DNA of 64,000 bases from the NCBI GenBank assembly GCA_016200325.1, contig JACQEZ010000004.1:1-64000 (forward strand), written 5' to 3'. The notes beneath the pieces are model-generated. The model was given only the letters and a program-made list of their open reading frames with translations, had not been told where the DNA came from and searched no databases. The stretch's first letter is position 1; each line of letters begins with the position of its first letter. Shown one piece after another: positions 19,401-27,996 of the stretch. This stretch comes from Candidatus Manganitrophaceae bacterium. GTDB lineage: Bacteria; Nitrospirota; Nitrospiria; SBBL01; Manganitrophaceae. A program made the translations under genes and the position numbers.

Positions 19401-19663
19401 AGCCCCTGCTTATTGGTCGACGACACATGATCGAGGCTGCTCACCCCGCTGACCGCCCGCTCGATAATATAACTGACCGCCCGTTCGACATCAGAAGGAT
19501 TGGCGCCGGGGTAGAGGGTCCCGACCATGATGACCGGAACGCTGATATTCGGAAAGAGGTCAATCGGGAGCTCACTGACGGAGATGGCTCCAAGGAGGAT
19601 GATTGCCATGGAAAGGAAAAAAATGGCGATCGGATTCTTTAATGCGGCCTTTGTCAAAAACAT
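16487..19663 (-). CDS. RND-family inner-membrane efflux transporter (HAE1/AcrB-like)
   Basis: A 1058-residue proton-driven pump. It has the first membrane helix near residues 10-30, a large periplasmic loop, then helices 2-6 with GRLIDDAIVVLE, whose aspartate pair serves proton relay as in AcrB. The second half repeats the plan (RPILMTSLATIFGLLPLALG). The full length and the DD pair place it in the hydrophobe/amphiphile (HAE) group rather than the metal (HME) group. It lies between its adaptor and its TolC partner. Likely substrates are hydrophobic toxic compounds; none can be specified. Confidence 0.92.
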   Translation of the reverse strand: MFLTKAALKNPIAIFFLSMAIILLGAISVSELPIDLFPNISVPVIMVGTLYPGANPSDVERAVSYIIERAVSGVSSLDHVSSTNKQGLSVVRVWFKWGADINAAELEVSQMVQSVMKNLPQGIFPPFIVKFDISNIPIASVTLSGEGYDEKYLYDLAFNTIEPQLESLPGISAATVKGGKVREIDVEIDPNLMRERGISVLDVEKAVRNADLIFQSGDIKIGTLDYNVFTNSQISAVQQLNQVVVRVANGTPIRIKDIGRVNDGHQIQLNVSRVNGTRGVYMDIYRQPGTNTVQVVDQIKEAIHHLNGVPPGVQLNVTFDTSIYIRNAIESLKNEALQGAVLTFIVILLFLGSMKETLFAAVSIPLSVFVAFVFLYFTGGTLNTFTLGGLTLAIGRLIDDAIVVLESIHKHVEKGEYPMEAALAGTREVGLPVLSATLTFMIVFLPVAFITGVAKYTFMPLALTACAAMGASYFVSMTVIPALAQRFLRAEGHEQKRAGPLKRLLKGSQRLLDRLDEKYERGAAWAIRRRVPLIFGMATIFFLSLGLLKFIGTEFFPEADEGQFRVIVRNRIGTRLEETEKVVEKVEKMIRETIPQKEVLTLLSNMGSPRAGRSAFYSTNTGPHSGYVMVYLVQPDQRKKSVLEYVSLLRPKLEQALPGILVSFDTGGVVKKILNFGYSAPIDVELRGYGFEQAASTARQLASEMKKIPGLTDVMISREENYPEIDINVDREKASLLGIDESQVAHAVLSSIFGNLSGAPIFTDPATGNEYYVVTRLQEPFRSNLEDLENNIFFINNGQPVFLKTVARLQRGSGPVQIERRYLQRVIDLTANPAGRDLGSVGEDLKKQLATVSLPTGFHLAYRGQMEEQEKTFKSLFFAMGLAVLLIYMVLGSQFRSFIHPLIVLLTVPLGLTGVFITLYLTNTTLSTTSLMGIIMLVGIAVSNGVLLIDYANFLQRQGVAPAEAISRAGRVRLRPILMTSLATIFGLLPLALGLEVGSEANAPLARAVVGGLLVSTFLTLFLIPALYSLIEERLRKRFGPPAIGQAEPIHSDGGGAA

Positions 19664-19702
19664 TCGTCACATCTCTGGGTTTAGAAGAATGAGGTCCATT
19701 GA

Positions 19703-20848
19703 TTATAAAGCCGTGGGAACCCCGAGCGGACGGGGCGCTGTCTCGGTCTCTTCGACGGGGGTGCCGGTGGTCACCAGATCCTGTCCGGAGAGGATGACGC
19801 GCTCACCGCCAGAGAGCCCCCGCGTCACTTCGAGGAAATCGCCCGCGTCATACCCGGTCGTGATCGGAATCCGCTTCGCCTTTCCGTCCTCCACGATAAA
19901 AATGGAAGCCCCGCTTTCTTGAACCTGGATCGCCTCCGCCGGAAGGAGAAGACTCTTGGGATGGCGGTCGACGACCAGGCTGACCCGTCCATACATTCCC
20001 GGCTTCAGTGCCAGATCGGGATTCGGGAGATCGATTTCCACCAGCAGTGTCCGCGAATTTGGATCAATCGCATGGGCGAACCGGGTAACCTCCCCCCGAA
20101 AGAGCCGTCCCGGAAAGGCGTCGACGGAGAACTCCGCCTTCTGATGGAGCCGGATGAGATGGGTCTCTTGCTCGGCGACATTTACTTGAATGCGGAGGGC
20201 ATCGATCTTCATCAACGTCATGATCGGCGGGTTGCTGTTCGGCGCCACCATTGCGCCGGGATCGAGATAGCGCATGGTGATATAGCCGGAGAAGGGGGCG
20301 GTTAAAGTGGTGTACTGCAGTCGGACCTGTCTTCCGCGAAGATCGGCTTTTGCCTTCTCCCAATTGGTCCTCGCAACTTCAAAGGCGAGCTCGGCATTGT
20401 CGACATCCTGTTGAGACACAAAATCCTTTTTATGCATATCACGGTAGCGTTGCAGGTTCAGCTCCGCATTTTTATAGTTGGCCTCCGCTTGCCGAACCGC
20501 CTCCTCCGCATGCTTGACATTCTCGGCCTCCTCTGAAGGATTGATGGTCGCAAGAAGTTGGCCTTTCTTCACGAAGTCTCCCTTGTCGACATCAACCTGC
20601 ATCAAAAAACCGCTCACCGCCGTTGGGAGAATATTGGCCTGGTAGACCGCCTGAATGTTCACCGGGTAGCGCAGCTTGATATCGAGATCTTGGATGATCG
20701 GCTTGATCACCTGGACGGAGACTTTGCGCAACCCCTTCTCCAGCTTTAAATGGGTGCCTGAAGAGGCCGATCTCTCATGAATGAGGAAGGTCATCCCGAG
20801 AATGAGGCCGACGGCCGCGACAATGTAAACAAACGATTTGATCTTCAT
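19703..20848 (-). CDS. RND periplasmic adaptor (membrane fusion protein)
   Basis: A 381-residue adaptor. It has an N-terminal membrane anchor or signal (residues 6-22), a barrel-sandwich/lipoyl-like half, a long helical hairpin (about residues 105-170, rich in A, E, Q and N), the second lipoyl half (TLTAPFSGYITMRYLDPG) and a beta-barrel/membrane-proximal end. It links the inner-membrane pump to TolC and is the first gene of the operon, 39 bases before the pump gene. AAGGTGGA upstream of the ATG supports the start. Confidence 0.9.
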   Translation of the reverse strand: MKIKSFVYIVAAVGLILGMTFLIHERSASSGTHLKLEKGLRKVSVQVIKPIIQDLDIKLRYPVNIQAVYQANILPTAVSGFLMQVDVDKGDFVKKGQLLATINPSEEAENVKHAEEAVRQAEANYKNAELNLQRYRDMHKKDFVSQQDVDNAELAFEVARTNWEKAKADLRGRQVRLQYTTLTAPFSGYITMRYLDPGAMVAPNSNPPIMTLMKIDALRIQVNVAEQETHLIRLHQKAEFSVDAFPGRLFRGEVTRFAHAIDPNSRTLLVEIDLPNPDLALKPGMYGRVSLVVDRHPKSLLLPAEAIQVQESGASIFIVEDGKAKRIPITTGYDAGDFLEVTRGLSGGERVILSGQDLVTTGTPVEETETAPRPLGVPTAL

Positions 20849-21416
20849 TTATATCATCCACCTTGTGGGTCTGATTACAGAGCCACGGTTCAGCGCAAGC
20901 AGCCACGCCGGACGAGGCGCCGGAACATCCTTGTGATCAGCTGAAGGAAGGCATATACGATATTTTGGAAAACATACCGGAAGTAATTTTAACCGTCCCT
21001 CACTCTGTCCCTCTCCACTCGTGAGAAGGACCCAGTGAAGGAAGAAGAATCTTCAAAGAGGCAATAGGGCCCATGGGCGGAAGAGATCGGGCTTTCTGTA
21101 ATCCCGTCTCTTTCTTTCTCCATGGGCTTTCCGAGAAGATACTTTTATATTCACCTCCCTGTTGGTTTTTGCCGTCCCGAACTTCTGTCCTGTCCGTTTG
21201 TTATTGTGAACGACCGCCAACCTCTAACCGAATAAAAATTTAACCTAATGCCCATTAGAAAACCGTTAAAAAGGGATTAAACTTATTTAATATTTCAGAG
21301 AGACCCACACATAATGCATCCACCCTTTGATCAGCCAATCAGGGTATAATTGCGCTGAAACGGATTCACGGCAATCCAGGGGGAGAAACGCTGTTGAACC
21401 GGAGGAGAGAGATGAA
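20849..21416. other. Divergent intergenic region between the RND pump and the symporter
   Basis: This 568-base gap has no credible gene. It holds the pump promoter at its left end, a long imperfect hairpin at 21069-21127, and an AT-rich stretch with the palindrome CTAATG-CC-CATTAG at 21245-21258, which may be an operator. The ribosome site of the symporter (GGAGGAGAGA) is at 21401-21410. Confidence 0.6.
21069..21127. other. Long intergenic hairpin
   Basis: GCCCATGG (21069-21076) pairs with CCATGGGC (21120-21127). Inside, AAGAGA and CGGG pair with CCCG and TCTCTT with a single-base bulge. No poly-T follows, so it is not a simple terminator. It could be a structured RNA or a leader element of either flanking gene; I recognise no known family. 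Confidence 0.5.
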
Positions 21417-22688
21417 ATGAGTCAGAACCGCTTTTATCGGTCCCTGTATTTTCAGGTAATCACCGCCATCCTCCTCGGCGTTCTCCTCGGACATTTTTAT
21501 CCGGAGGCGGGCGCCGCCATGAAGCCGCTCGGAGAGGCTTTTATTAAACTGATTAAAATGCTCATTGCGCCGGTGATCTTCTGTACGGTCGTCCTGGGGA
21601 TCTCCGGGATGGAGAACATGAAGACCGTCGGGAAAACCGGCGCGCTCGCCCTACTCTACTTCGAGCTCCTCAGCTCGGTCGCATTGGTCATCGGCCTGGT
21701 ATTGGTAAATATCATTCAGCCGGGGGCCGGGATGAATGTCGATCCGGCCTCGCTCGACACCCAGGCGATTTCGGCTTACACCGCCCCCGGGAAAATCGAG
21801 AGCCTCTCCCAGTTTCTGCTGAATATTATCCCGGAGAGTGTGGTCGGCGCGTTGGCGAGGGGAGATATCTTGCAGACGCTCCTCTTTGCAATTCTCGCCG
21901 GGTTTGCCTTGCACCGATTGGGCGAGGGGGGCAAGCGGATCTTCAGGCTCATCGAGGAGAGCTCGCACCTGCTCTTCACGATCGTCGGCTACATCATGAA
22001 GCTCGCCCCGCTCGGGGCCTTCGGGGCGATGGCCTTTACCATCGGGAAGTACGGGGTCGGCTCGCTTGCCTCGCTCGCCAAGCTGATGGGAACCTTTTAC
22101 GGCACCTGTCTGATCTTCATCTTCGGGGTGCTCGGCGCTGTCGCCCGCCTGCACGGCTTTCGCATCACACGGCTGATCGGCTATTTGAAGGAAGAGCTCT
22201 TTATCGTGTTGGGAACCTCCTCCTCCGAGTCGGTCCTCCCTCGGATGATGACGAAGCTCGAATCACTCGGCGTTCACAAGTCGGTCGTCGGACTGGTGAT
22301 CCCCGCCGGCTATTCCTTTAATCTCGACGGCACGGCGATTTATCTGACGATGGCCGCCCTCTTTATCTCCCAGGCGACGAACACCCCGCTCGATCTCACC
22401 CACCAGCTGACGCTGCTGGGGGTGCTGTTGCTCACCTCCAAGGGAGCGGCGGGAGTGACCGGTAGCGGGTTTATTGTCCTGGCGGCAACCCTCTCTGCGG
22501 TCGGAGAGGTGCCGGTCGCCGGCTTGGCGCTGCTCCTCGGGATCGACCGCTTCATGTCGGAGGCGCGCGCGCTGACCAACCTAATCGGCAATGCGGTTGC
22601 CACCGTCGTGGTCGGCCGCTGGTGCAACGCGGTTGATCAGGACCGGGTGCAGGCAAACCTCAATCCCAAAACAACAGAAGGGAACTGA
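21417..22688 (+). CDS. Proton/sodium-dicarboxylate or glutamate symporter (DAACS family)
   Basis: A 423-residue inner-membrane carrier of the GltP/DctA family. The serine-rich re-entrant loop [13 protein letters not shown], the NLDGTAIY motif of helix 7 and the [13 protein letters not shown] re-entrant loop are all present. It imports C4-dicarboxylates or acidic amino acids. The start at the ATG at 21417 is supported by GGAGGAGAGA seven bases upstream. It stands alone, 98 bases ahead of the two-component pair. The substrate cannot be fixed by eye. Confidence 0.9.
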   Translation: MSQNRFYRSLYFQVITAILLGVLLGHFYPEAGAAMKPLGEAFIKLIKMLIAPVIFCTVVLGISGMENMKTVGKTGALALLYFELLSSVALVIGLVLVNIIQPGAGMNVDPASLDTQAISAYTAPGKIESLSQFLLNIIPESVVGALARGDILQTLLFAILAGFALHRLGEGGKRIFRLIEESSHLLFTIVGYIMKLAPLGAFGAMAFTIGKYGVGSLASLAKLMGTFYGTCLIFIFGVLGAVARLHGFRITRLIGYLKEELFIVLGTSSSESVLPRMMTKLESLGVHKSVVGLVIPAGYSFNLDGTAIYLTMAALFISQATNTPLDLTHQLTLLGVLLLTSKGAAGVTGSGFIVLAATLSAVGEVPVAGLALLLGIDRFMSEARALTNLIGNAVATVVVGRWCNAVDQDRVQANLNPKTTEGN

Positions 22689-22786
22689 ATCAATCTTCTG
22701 AGAGGGTCGTCCTCGAGAGGGGTCGATTCCCAGAGCCCGATCGGCGCTGATTTTATTAACTCTCGGAGTATGTTACAATCGCGCCC

Positions 22787-23455
22787 ATGCGACTCTTGGT
22801 CGTTGAGGATGAAGAGAAGGTGGCCCGTTTTGTTCGACGTGTGCTCGAAAAAGAGCGCTATCAGGTCGACATCGCTCCGAACGGCCAGTCGGCCCTCGAT
22901 CAAATTGACATCGTGCCCTACAATCTGGTCATCCTCGATTTAACGCTCCCTCAGAAAGGGGGACTGGAGGTTCTCCATCTCCTACGGCAGCAGGGAAACC
23001 AGGTTCCCATTCTCATCCTGACGGCGCGATCGGAGATCCGGACCCGGGTCAGGGGATTAGACCTCGGGGCGGATGATTATTTAGTCAAGCCCTTTGCCAT
23101 AGTGGAGCTGCTTGCACGGGTTCGCGCGCTGTTGCGGCGGGGTGGGAGTGGACCGACCACCCTGCTTACGGCGGACGATTTGACCCTTCATTTGATCTCA
23201 CACGAAGTTTATCGTGCCGATCAAAAGATCACCTTAACGAACAAGGAATATGCGCTCCTCGAATATTTTCTGAGAAACCCCGGCCGTGTCCTCAGCCGGT
23301 CGGAAATTTCAGAGCACGTCTGGAATATTCATTTCGATACCGCGACGAATGTCATCGACGTCCAGGTCAACTACCTCCGAAACAAAATAGACCATAATTT
23401 TAACCGTCCTTTGATTCACACGGTCCGGGGCATTGGTTATGTCCTTAAACCTTAA
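22787..23455 (+). CDS. OmpR-family response regulator paired with the kinase downstream
   Basis: A 222-residue regulator with a receiver domain (VVEDEEK, LVILDLTLPQKGG with the phosphorylation aspartate, KPF) and a winged-helix domain (TNKEYALLEYFLRNPGRVLS, VRGIGYVL). It overlaps the kinase start. A -10-like TACAAT ends seven bases before the ATG and no ribosome site fits, so the transcript may be leaderless. The sequence style is closer to CusR/QseB than to PhoB, but the position just before pst makes phosphate control possible. Confidence 0.85.
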   Translation: MRLLVVEDEEKVARFVRRVLEKERYQVDIAPNGQSALDQIDIVPYNLVILDLTLPQKGGLEVLHLLRQQGNQVPILILTARSEIRTRVRGLDLGADDYLVKPFAIVELLARVRALLRRGGSGPTTLLTADDLTLHLISHEVYRADQKITLTNKEYALLEYFLRNPGRVLSRSEISEHVWNIHFDTATNVIDVQVNYLRNKIDHNFNRPLIHTVRGIGYVLKP

Positions 23456-24878
23456 CGCCTGGCGGCCAGCCTCGCGTCCCTCCTCTATTCGAAACCGCCT
23501 GGCCCTCTGGTATGGAGGCATCCTGGGGGGGGTCTTCTTATTTCTCGGAATTCTTCTTTATCTCAGACTCTCCCAAAATGCCTCCTCCGATTTTGATCTC
23601 TCCCTCCGTTTGACCGCCGATGCCCTCGCACGTCTTTCGTTGAAACAGTCCCAATCAACCGAGCCGTTCACGGCCGACGATTTCTTACAAGGAACCGATG
23701 ATCCGGAGTTCTTCACGAACTTCTTCCGGTTCTATACCCCCCATGGGGAGATGGAAATTCGGTCGAAAAATCATCCAAAGCGAACGGTTCCATTGAGCGC
23801 CCCGTCGTTTGAGAACGCCCTTCATCAAAAACCAACGTTCGAAAGTTTTTCGTACCCCGGCCGTGACACCATCCGGGTGATGACCCGACCGGTCGTTACC
23901 CAAGGAAAGGTCCTCCATGTGCTCCAGGTCGGAGGATCGTTAAAACAGGTCGATGAGGTTTTGAGCCGGCTTCGCTTCATTCTTTTTCTGACCCTTCCAA
24001 CGGCCCTGGTGGTCGCGTTAATCGGAGGGTGGTTTATTGCAGACCAGGCTTTGCGTCCGGTTCATGCGATGGCGCAGATCGCAAGGAAAATTACCGCGGG
24101 GGACCTCTCCAGACGGATTCCGATCCATCCTGGAGAGGACGAGCTGGCGCGCCTGGCCGAAACTTTTAATACCATGCTCGCCCAGTTGGAGGAGTCGATT
24201 CAACGGATCCGCCAATTCTCCGCCGACGCTTCCCACGAGCTTCGGACCCCGCTGACGATCTTAAAGGGGGAGGCGGAGCTGGCGCTGAGCGAAGATTATT
24301 CTAAAGACGAATATAAAGAAATGATCATTAGCTCCCTGGAAGAAATTGACCGGATCTCCCGAATCGTAGAAGATCTCTTTCTCCTCTCTAAGGCGGACCT
24401 GGAGGAGGCGCGGCTCGAGATGGGGCCGGTCTTATTGACCCCTCTCCTTCAGGAGACTGTCTCCCAAATGAAACTTCTTGCCGCGGACAGGGATCTTTCT
24501 CTGGAACTCGATTCAACCGATGAACCGCTTCTCTATGGCGACACCTATCGCCTGCGGGAGCTCTTTTCAAATCTGATCGAGAACGCCATTCGCTACACCG
24601 GCCCCACAGGGCGGATCACCGTATCGGTCTCGCGCAGGGAGAAACAGATCCTCATCAACATCTCAGATACCGGAATCGGAATCACCCCGGAAGACCTTCC
24701 CAAAATATTTGACCGCTTCTACCGTGCCGAATCTGCGCGCGCGCTCCACCCCAAAGGGAGCGGTCTGGGGCTGTCGATCTGTCGATGGATTGTCTTATCT
24801 CACCGGGGAGAAATTGCGGTGAAAAGCCTGCCGGGCCAAGGGACGACCTTCACCGTCCATTTTCCAATCCTGGCCTAA
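23439..24878 (+). CDS. Membrane sensor histidine kinase
   Basis: A 479-residue kinase. It has a first membrane helix at about 24-43, a periplasmic domain of about 120 residues, a second helix at about 167-188, a HAMP linker, then the dimerisation domain with the phosphorylation site SHELRTPL (histidine near 265) and the ATPase domain with N, G1 (ISDTGIGI) and G2 (GSGLGLSI) boxes. The ATG at 23439 overlaps the regulator gene by 17 bases; a TTG at 23433 is an alternative. The layout is CusS-like; the ligand is unknown. The pst operon follows. Confidence 0.87.
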   Translation: MSLNLNAWRPASRPSSIRNRLALWYGGILGGVFLFLGILLYLRLSQNASSDFDLSLRLTADALARLSLKQSQSTEPFTADDFLQGTDDPEFFTNFFRFYTPHGEMEIRSKNHPKRTVPLSAPSFENALHQKPTFESFSYPGRDTIRVMTRPVVTQGKVLHVLQVGGSLKQVDEVLSRLRFILFLTLPTALVVALIGGWFIADQALRPVHAMAQIARKITAGDLSRRIPIHPGEDELARLAETFNTMLAQLEESIQRIRQFSADASHELRTPLTILKGEAELALSEDYSKDEYKEMIISSLEEIDRISRIVEDLFLLSKADLEEARLEMGPVLLTPLLQETVSQMKLLAADRDLSLELDSTDEPLLYGDTYRLRELFSNLIENAIRYTGPTGRITVSVSRREKQILINISDTGIGITPEDLPKIFDRFYRAESARALHPKGSGLGLSICRWIVLSHRGEIAVKSLPGQGTTFTVHFPILA

Positions 24879-24922
24879 ACGCGGACTCAAGCTTGAAATC
24901 AATAGACCCTCTCCCGGCGTCA

Positions 24923-24977
24923 TTTAACAGCGAGTTAACATTGGCGTAATCAGCACGTGATCCAAATAAAATATCGT
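24923..24977 (+). promoter_or_regulatory. Distal Pho-type promoter of pst
   Basis: Units TTTAACA (24923), GTTAACA (24934), CGTAATC (24945) and CGTGATC (24956) stand at 11-base steps, followed by TATCGT at 24972, again 16 bases after the fourth unit. The last unit and following bases (CGTGAT.CAAA) match the porin promoter almost exactly. The leader it would produce contains a small hairpin with stems 24999-25005 and 25010-25016. Confidence 0.65.
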
Positions 24978-25093
24978 TCTATCGCAAGATCATAGAGACC
25001 CAGAAGGCTTTCTGGGGTGGACCCCGCAGGTGTCGATAAGCTACTGAAACTACTGGATTATAAAAATAGGTGAACGGCTTCTGTATCCAGTGA

Positions 25094-25148
25094 ACGTCAA
25101 ACCTGTTAACACGGATTTAACAACTTCGCAACGGAAGCGAAATAAAAT
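25094..25148 (+). promoter_or_regulatory. Proximal Pho-type promoter of pst
   Basis: GTTAACA (25105) and TTTAACA (25116) are 11 bases apart, flanked in the same register by weaker units ACGTCAA (25094) and CGCAACG (25127). TAAAAT begins at 25143, 16 bases after the fourth unit. The start codon of pstS is at 25174, leaving room for a short leader with its ribosome site. It is weaker than the distal site because two units are degenerate. Confidence 0.5.
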
Positions 25149-25173
25149 CGATTTAACATTAACTGGGAGACTT

Positions 25174-26187
25174 ATGTTAAAAAAAATAATTTTAAGCAGC
25201 TTGTTCCTGATCTCTTTCATCGCTCCAGTCTCGGCTGAATCCCTTCTGATCAACGGCGCCGGCGCCACCTTCCCCTATCCGATCTATTCGAAGTGGTTTG
25301 ACGAATATGCCAAACTGCATCCCGATGTCCACTTCAATTACCAATCGATCGGCTCCGGCGGCGGCATTCGGCAGATCTCCGAGGGAACGGTCGATTTCGG
25401 CGCGACCGACGGTCCGATGAGCGATGAGCAGCTCCAAAAGACCAAGACCAAGATCCTCCACTTTCCGACCGTCCTCGGCGCGGTCGTCCCGACCTACAAC
25501 ATTCCGGACGTTCAATCCGATCTCAACTTAACCGCTCAGGCGCTGGCCGGCATTTTCCTCGGAAAAATCACGAAGTGGAACGATCCGGAGATCGCGAAGG
25601 CCAACCCCGGCGCCAAACTCCCGGACAAGCCGATCATCGTGGCCCATCGTTCGGACGGATCGGGGACGACCTATGTCTGGGTCGATTTTCTCGCCAAGGT
25701 CAGTCCCGAGTGGAAAGAGCGGGTCGGCGTCGGAACGGCGGTCAAATGGCCGGTCGGCCTCGGCGGAAAAGGGAATGAAGGGGTCACCGGGCTGGTCAAG
25801 CAGACACCGTATTCGATCGGCTATGTTGAGTTGATTTATGCCGAGCAGAACAAGCTCCCGTTTGGAAAGGTCCAGAATCAGTCGGGGGCTTTTGTGAAGG
25901 CCGACCTGGCGGGGGTCACCGCGGCGGCGGCTTCGGCCAAGATGCCGGAAGACTTTCGGGTCTCCATCACCAACCCTCCCGGAAAAGAGGCCTACCCGAT
26001 CTCAAGCTTTACCTGGCTTCTGATCCCGGCGCAGATCTCCAACCCGGCCAAAGGGAAAGCGATTGTCGACTTCTTAAAATGGATGCTTCGCGACGGCCAG
26101 GCGATGGCGTCGCAGCTCACTTACGCGCCGCTTCCAAAGGAAGTGGTCACCATGGAAGATAAAGCAATTGGGCAGATCAAGTACTGA
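25174..26187 (+). CDS. Phosphate-binding protein PstS
   Basis: Periplasmic high-affinity phosphate receptor of 337 residues. A signal peptide covers residues 1-22 (ending VSA). Conserved phosphate-binding segments follow: NGAGATFPYPIY, IGSGGGIRQI, DFGATDGPM and HRSDGSGTTYVWVDFL. I chose the ATG at 25174, which gives a proper signal peptide and has GGGAGA upstream; an earlier in-frame ATG at 25090 would add an unlikely hydrophilic extension and lie inside the proximal Pho promoter. It is the first gene of pstSCAB-phoU. Confidence 0.96.
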   Translation: MLKKIILSSLFLISFIAPVSAESLLINGAGATFPYPIYSKWFDEYAKLHPDVHFNYQSIGSGGGIRQISEGTVDFGATDGPMSDEQLQKTKTKILHFPTVLGAVVPTYNIPDVQSDLNLTAQALAGIFLGKITKWNDPEIAKANPGAKLPDKPIIVAHRSDGSGTTYVWVDFLAKVSPEWKERVGVGTAVKWPVGLGGKGNEGVTGLVKQTPYSIGYVELIYAEQNKLPFGKVQNQSGAFVKADLAGVTAAAASAKMPEDFRVSITNPPGKEAYPISSFTWLLIPAQISNPAKGKAIVDFLKWMLRDGQAMASQLTYAPLPKEVVTMEDKAIGQIKY

Positions 26188-27139
26188 TTCCTCGCTCCCC
26201 CTCATCTCCGATCGGTCCGGAGTCCATTGGGCCGATCGGATTTTTCGCGTCACGATGTTGCTCATCGCCCTCTCCGTTCTCCTGATTACGGCGGTCATCG
26301 CCTTCGAGCTCTACTGGCACTCCCGTTTGTCGATTGCGAAATTCGGCTGGGCGTTCCTCTGGCAATCCACCTGGGATCCGGTGGCGGAAGAGTTCGGCGC
26401 CCTTCCCTTTCTCTATGGCACCCTCGTCACATCGATTATTGGATTGTTGATCGCCATTCCGATCGGATTGGGGGTCGCCATCTTCCTCTCGGAGCTCGCC
26501 CCCCGCTGGCTCTCCGATCCGATCACCTTCCTGGTGGAGCTGCTCGCCGCCATTCCGAGCGTGATTTACGGTTTGATCGGAATCTTTGTCTTGGTTCCCT
26601 GGATTCGCAATGTGTTGGAGCCGATTTTGAGCGCCACCCTCGGCTTTCTCCCGATCTTTCAGGGGGCGCCGTACGGCGTCGGGATGCTGACGGCGGGAAT
26701 CGTGCTGGCGATTATGGTGATCCCTTTTATCGTATCGGTCTCTCGAGAGGTCCTCATCGCGGTTCCCCGCTCGCAACGGGAGGCGATCCTCTCCTTGGGG
26801 GCAACCCGATGGGAGATGGTCTGGATCGCCATCCTTCCCTACGCCCGCTCCGGCATTCTCGGCTCGATCTTTTTGGCGTTGGCCCGGGCGCTCGGGGAGA
26901 CGATGGCGGTGACGATGGTGATCGGCAACCGCCCCGAGATCAGCGCTTCGCTCTTCGAGCCGGGATATACGATGGCGTCGGTCATCGCCAATGAATTCAC
27001 CGAGGCGACCTCCGATCTCTATGTCAGCGCCCTGGTCGAAATCGGGCTGGTTCTCTTCGCGGTGACGGTCGTCGTGAATGCGCTGGCCCGGTTGCTGATT
27101 TACAGCGTCTCCACAAAGAGAGGAGCGATCCGAACGTGA
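26168..27139 (+). CDS. Phosphate ABC transporter permease PstC
   Basis: Inner-membrane permease of up to 323 residues with six helices; it pairs with PstA. It contains the BPD-transporter loop REAILSLGATRWEMVWIAILP and ARALGETMAVTMVIGN typical of PstC. The start is uncertain: a TTG at 26168, inside the end of pstS, gives the usual cytoplasmic N-terminus, while the ATG at 26255 would begin directly at the first helix. I prefer the TTG. Confidence 0.92.
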   Translation: MGRSSTDSSLPLISDRSGVHWADRIFRVTMLLIALSVLLITAVIAFELYWHSRLSIAKFGWAFLWQSTWDPVAEEFGALPFLYGTLVTSIIGLLIAIPIGLGVAIFLSELAPRWLSDPITFLVELLAAIPSVIYGLIGIFVLVPWIRNVLEPILSATLGFLPIFQGAPYGVGMLTAGIVLAIMVIPFIVSVSREVLIAVPRSQREAILSLGATRWEMVWIAILPYARSGILGSIFLALARALGETMAVTMVIGNRPEISASLFEPGYTMASVIANEFTEATSDLYVSALVEIGLVLFAVTVVVNALARLLIYSVSTKRGAIRT

Positions 27140-27996
27140 ATGCCGCCACCCCGCTTTATCGCCGACTGACCAACATCGTGATGCTCTCCCTGACCGGTCT
27201 GTTTACCCTCTTGACCCTCGGCGTTCTCTTCTTTATCCTCGGATATATCACCTATCACGGGATCACGGCACTCGATTGGGACTTCTTTACGAAGCTGCCG
27301 AAACCGGTCGGTGAGACGGGGGGCGGAATGGCCAATGCGATTGTCGGAACGATCAAGCTGCTGGGGCTGGCGAGCCTGATCGGCGTTCCGATCGGCTTCT
27401 TCGGCGGGGTCTATCTCTCGGAATATGGAAAGGAGACGACCCTCGGCTTTCTCGTCCGTTTCTCCACCGACCTTCTCAACGGCTTTCCCTCGATCGTCAT
27501 GGGCATTTTTGCTTATATTCTGATCGTTCTTCCGATGAAACACTTCTCCGCCCTGGCCGGGGGATTCGCCCTCGGGATCATGATGATTCCGATCGCGCTC
27601 CGTAGCACCGAAGAGTTTTTGACTTTGGTCCCCGCCTCGATCCGGGAGGCGGCGCTCGCGCTGGGACTGCCGGAGTGGAAGGTGATCACCTTCGTCGTGA
27701 TCCCGACCGCCTTTCGAGGAATTCTGACCGGGGTGATGCTCGATATCGCGCGGGTGGCGGGGGAGACCGCCCCGCTCCTCTTCACCGCCTTCAGCAACCG
27801 CTTCTGGGCCAAGGGGCTGATGGAGCCGACCGCGAGCCTGCCGGTGATGATCTACACCTATGCCATCGCCCCGTATGAAGACTGGCATCGCCAAGCGTGG
27901 GCCGCCGGGATGGTCCTCTTGATGCTCGTGCTCGTCGCCAATCTGGTTGCGCGGCTCGTCCTGCACCGTCGATTCTTTCAATCTGGGGCATCTTGA
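27136..27996 (+). CDS. Phosphate ABC transporter permease PstA
   Basis: Second permease of the phosphate importer, 286 residues. It starts at a GTG that overlaps the pstC stop (GTGA). The docking loop [23 protein letters not shown] is cut by no gap, and [15 protein letters not shown] is the typical PstA motif. Translational coupling by overlap runs through the whole operon. Confidence 0.94.
   Translation: MNAATPLYRRLTNIVMLSLTGLFTLLTLGVLFFILGYITYHGITALDWDFFTKLPKPVGETGGGMANAIVGTIKLLGLASLIGVPIGFFGGVYLSEYGKETTLGFLVRFSTDLLNGFPSIVMGIFAYILIVLPMKHFSALAGGFALGIMMIPIALRSTEEFLTLVPASIREAALALGLPEWKVITFVVIPTAFRGILTGVMLDIARVAGETAPLLFTAFSNRFWAKGLMEPTASLPVMIYTYAIAPYEDWHRQAWAAGMVLLMLVLVANLVARLVLHRRFFQSGAS

Noticed and set aside
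21239-21293. TTAAC/TTAAA repeats before the symporter as a fourth Pho site
   Set aside because: Units in 11-bp register are too degenerate and no -10 lies at the expected distance.
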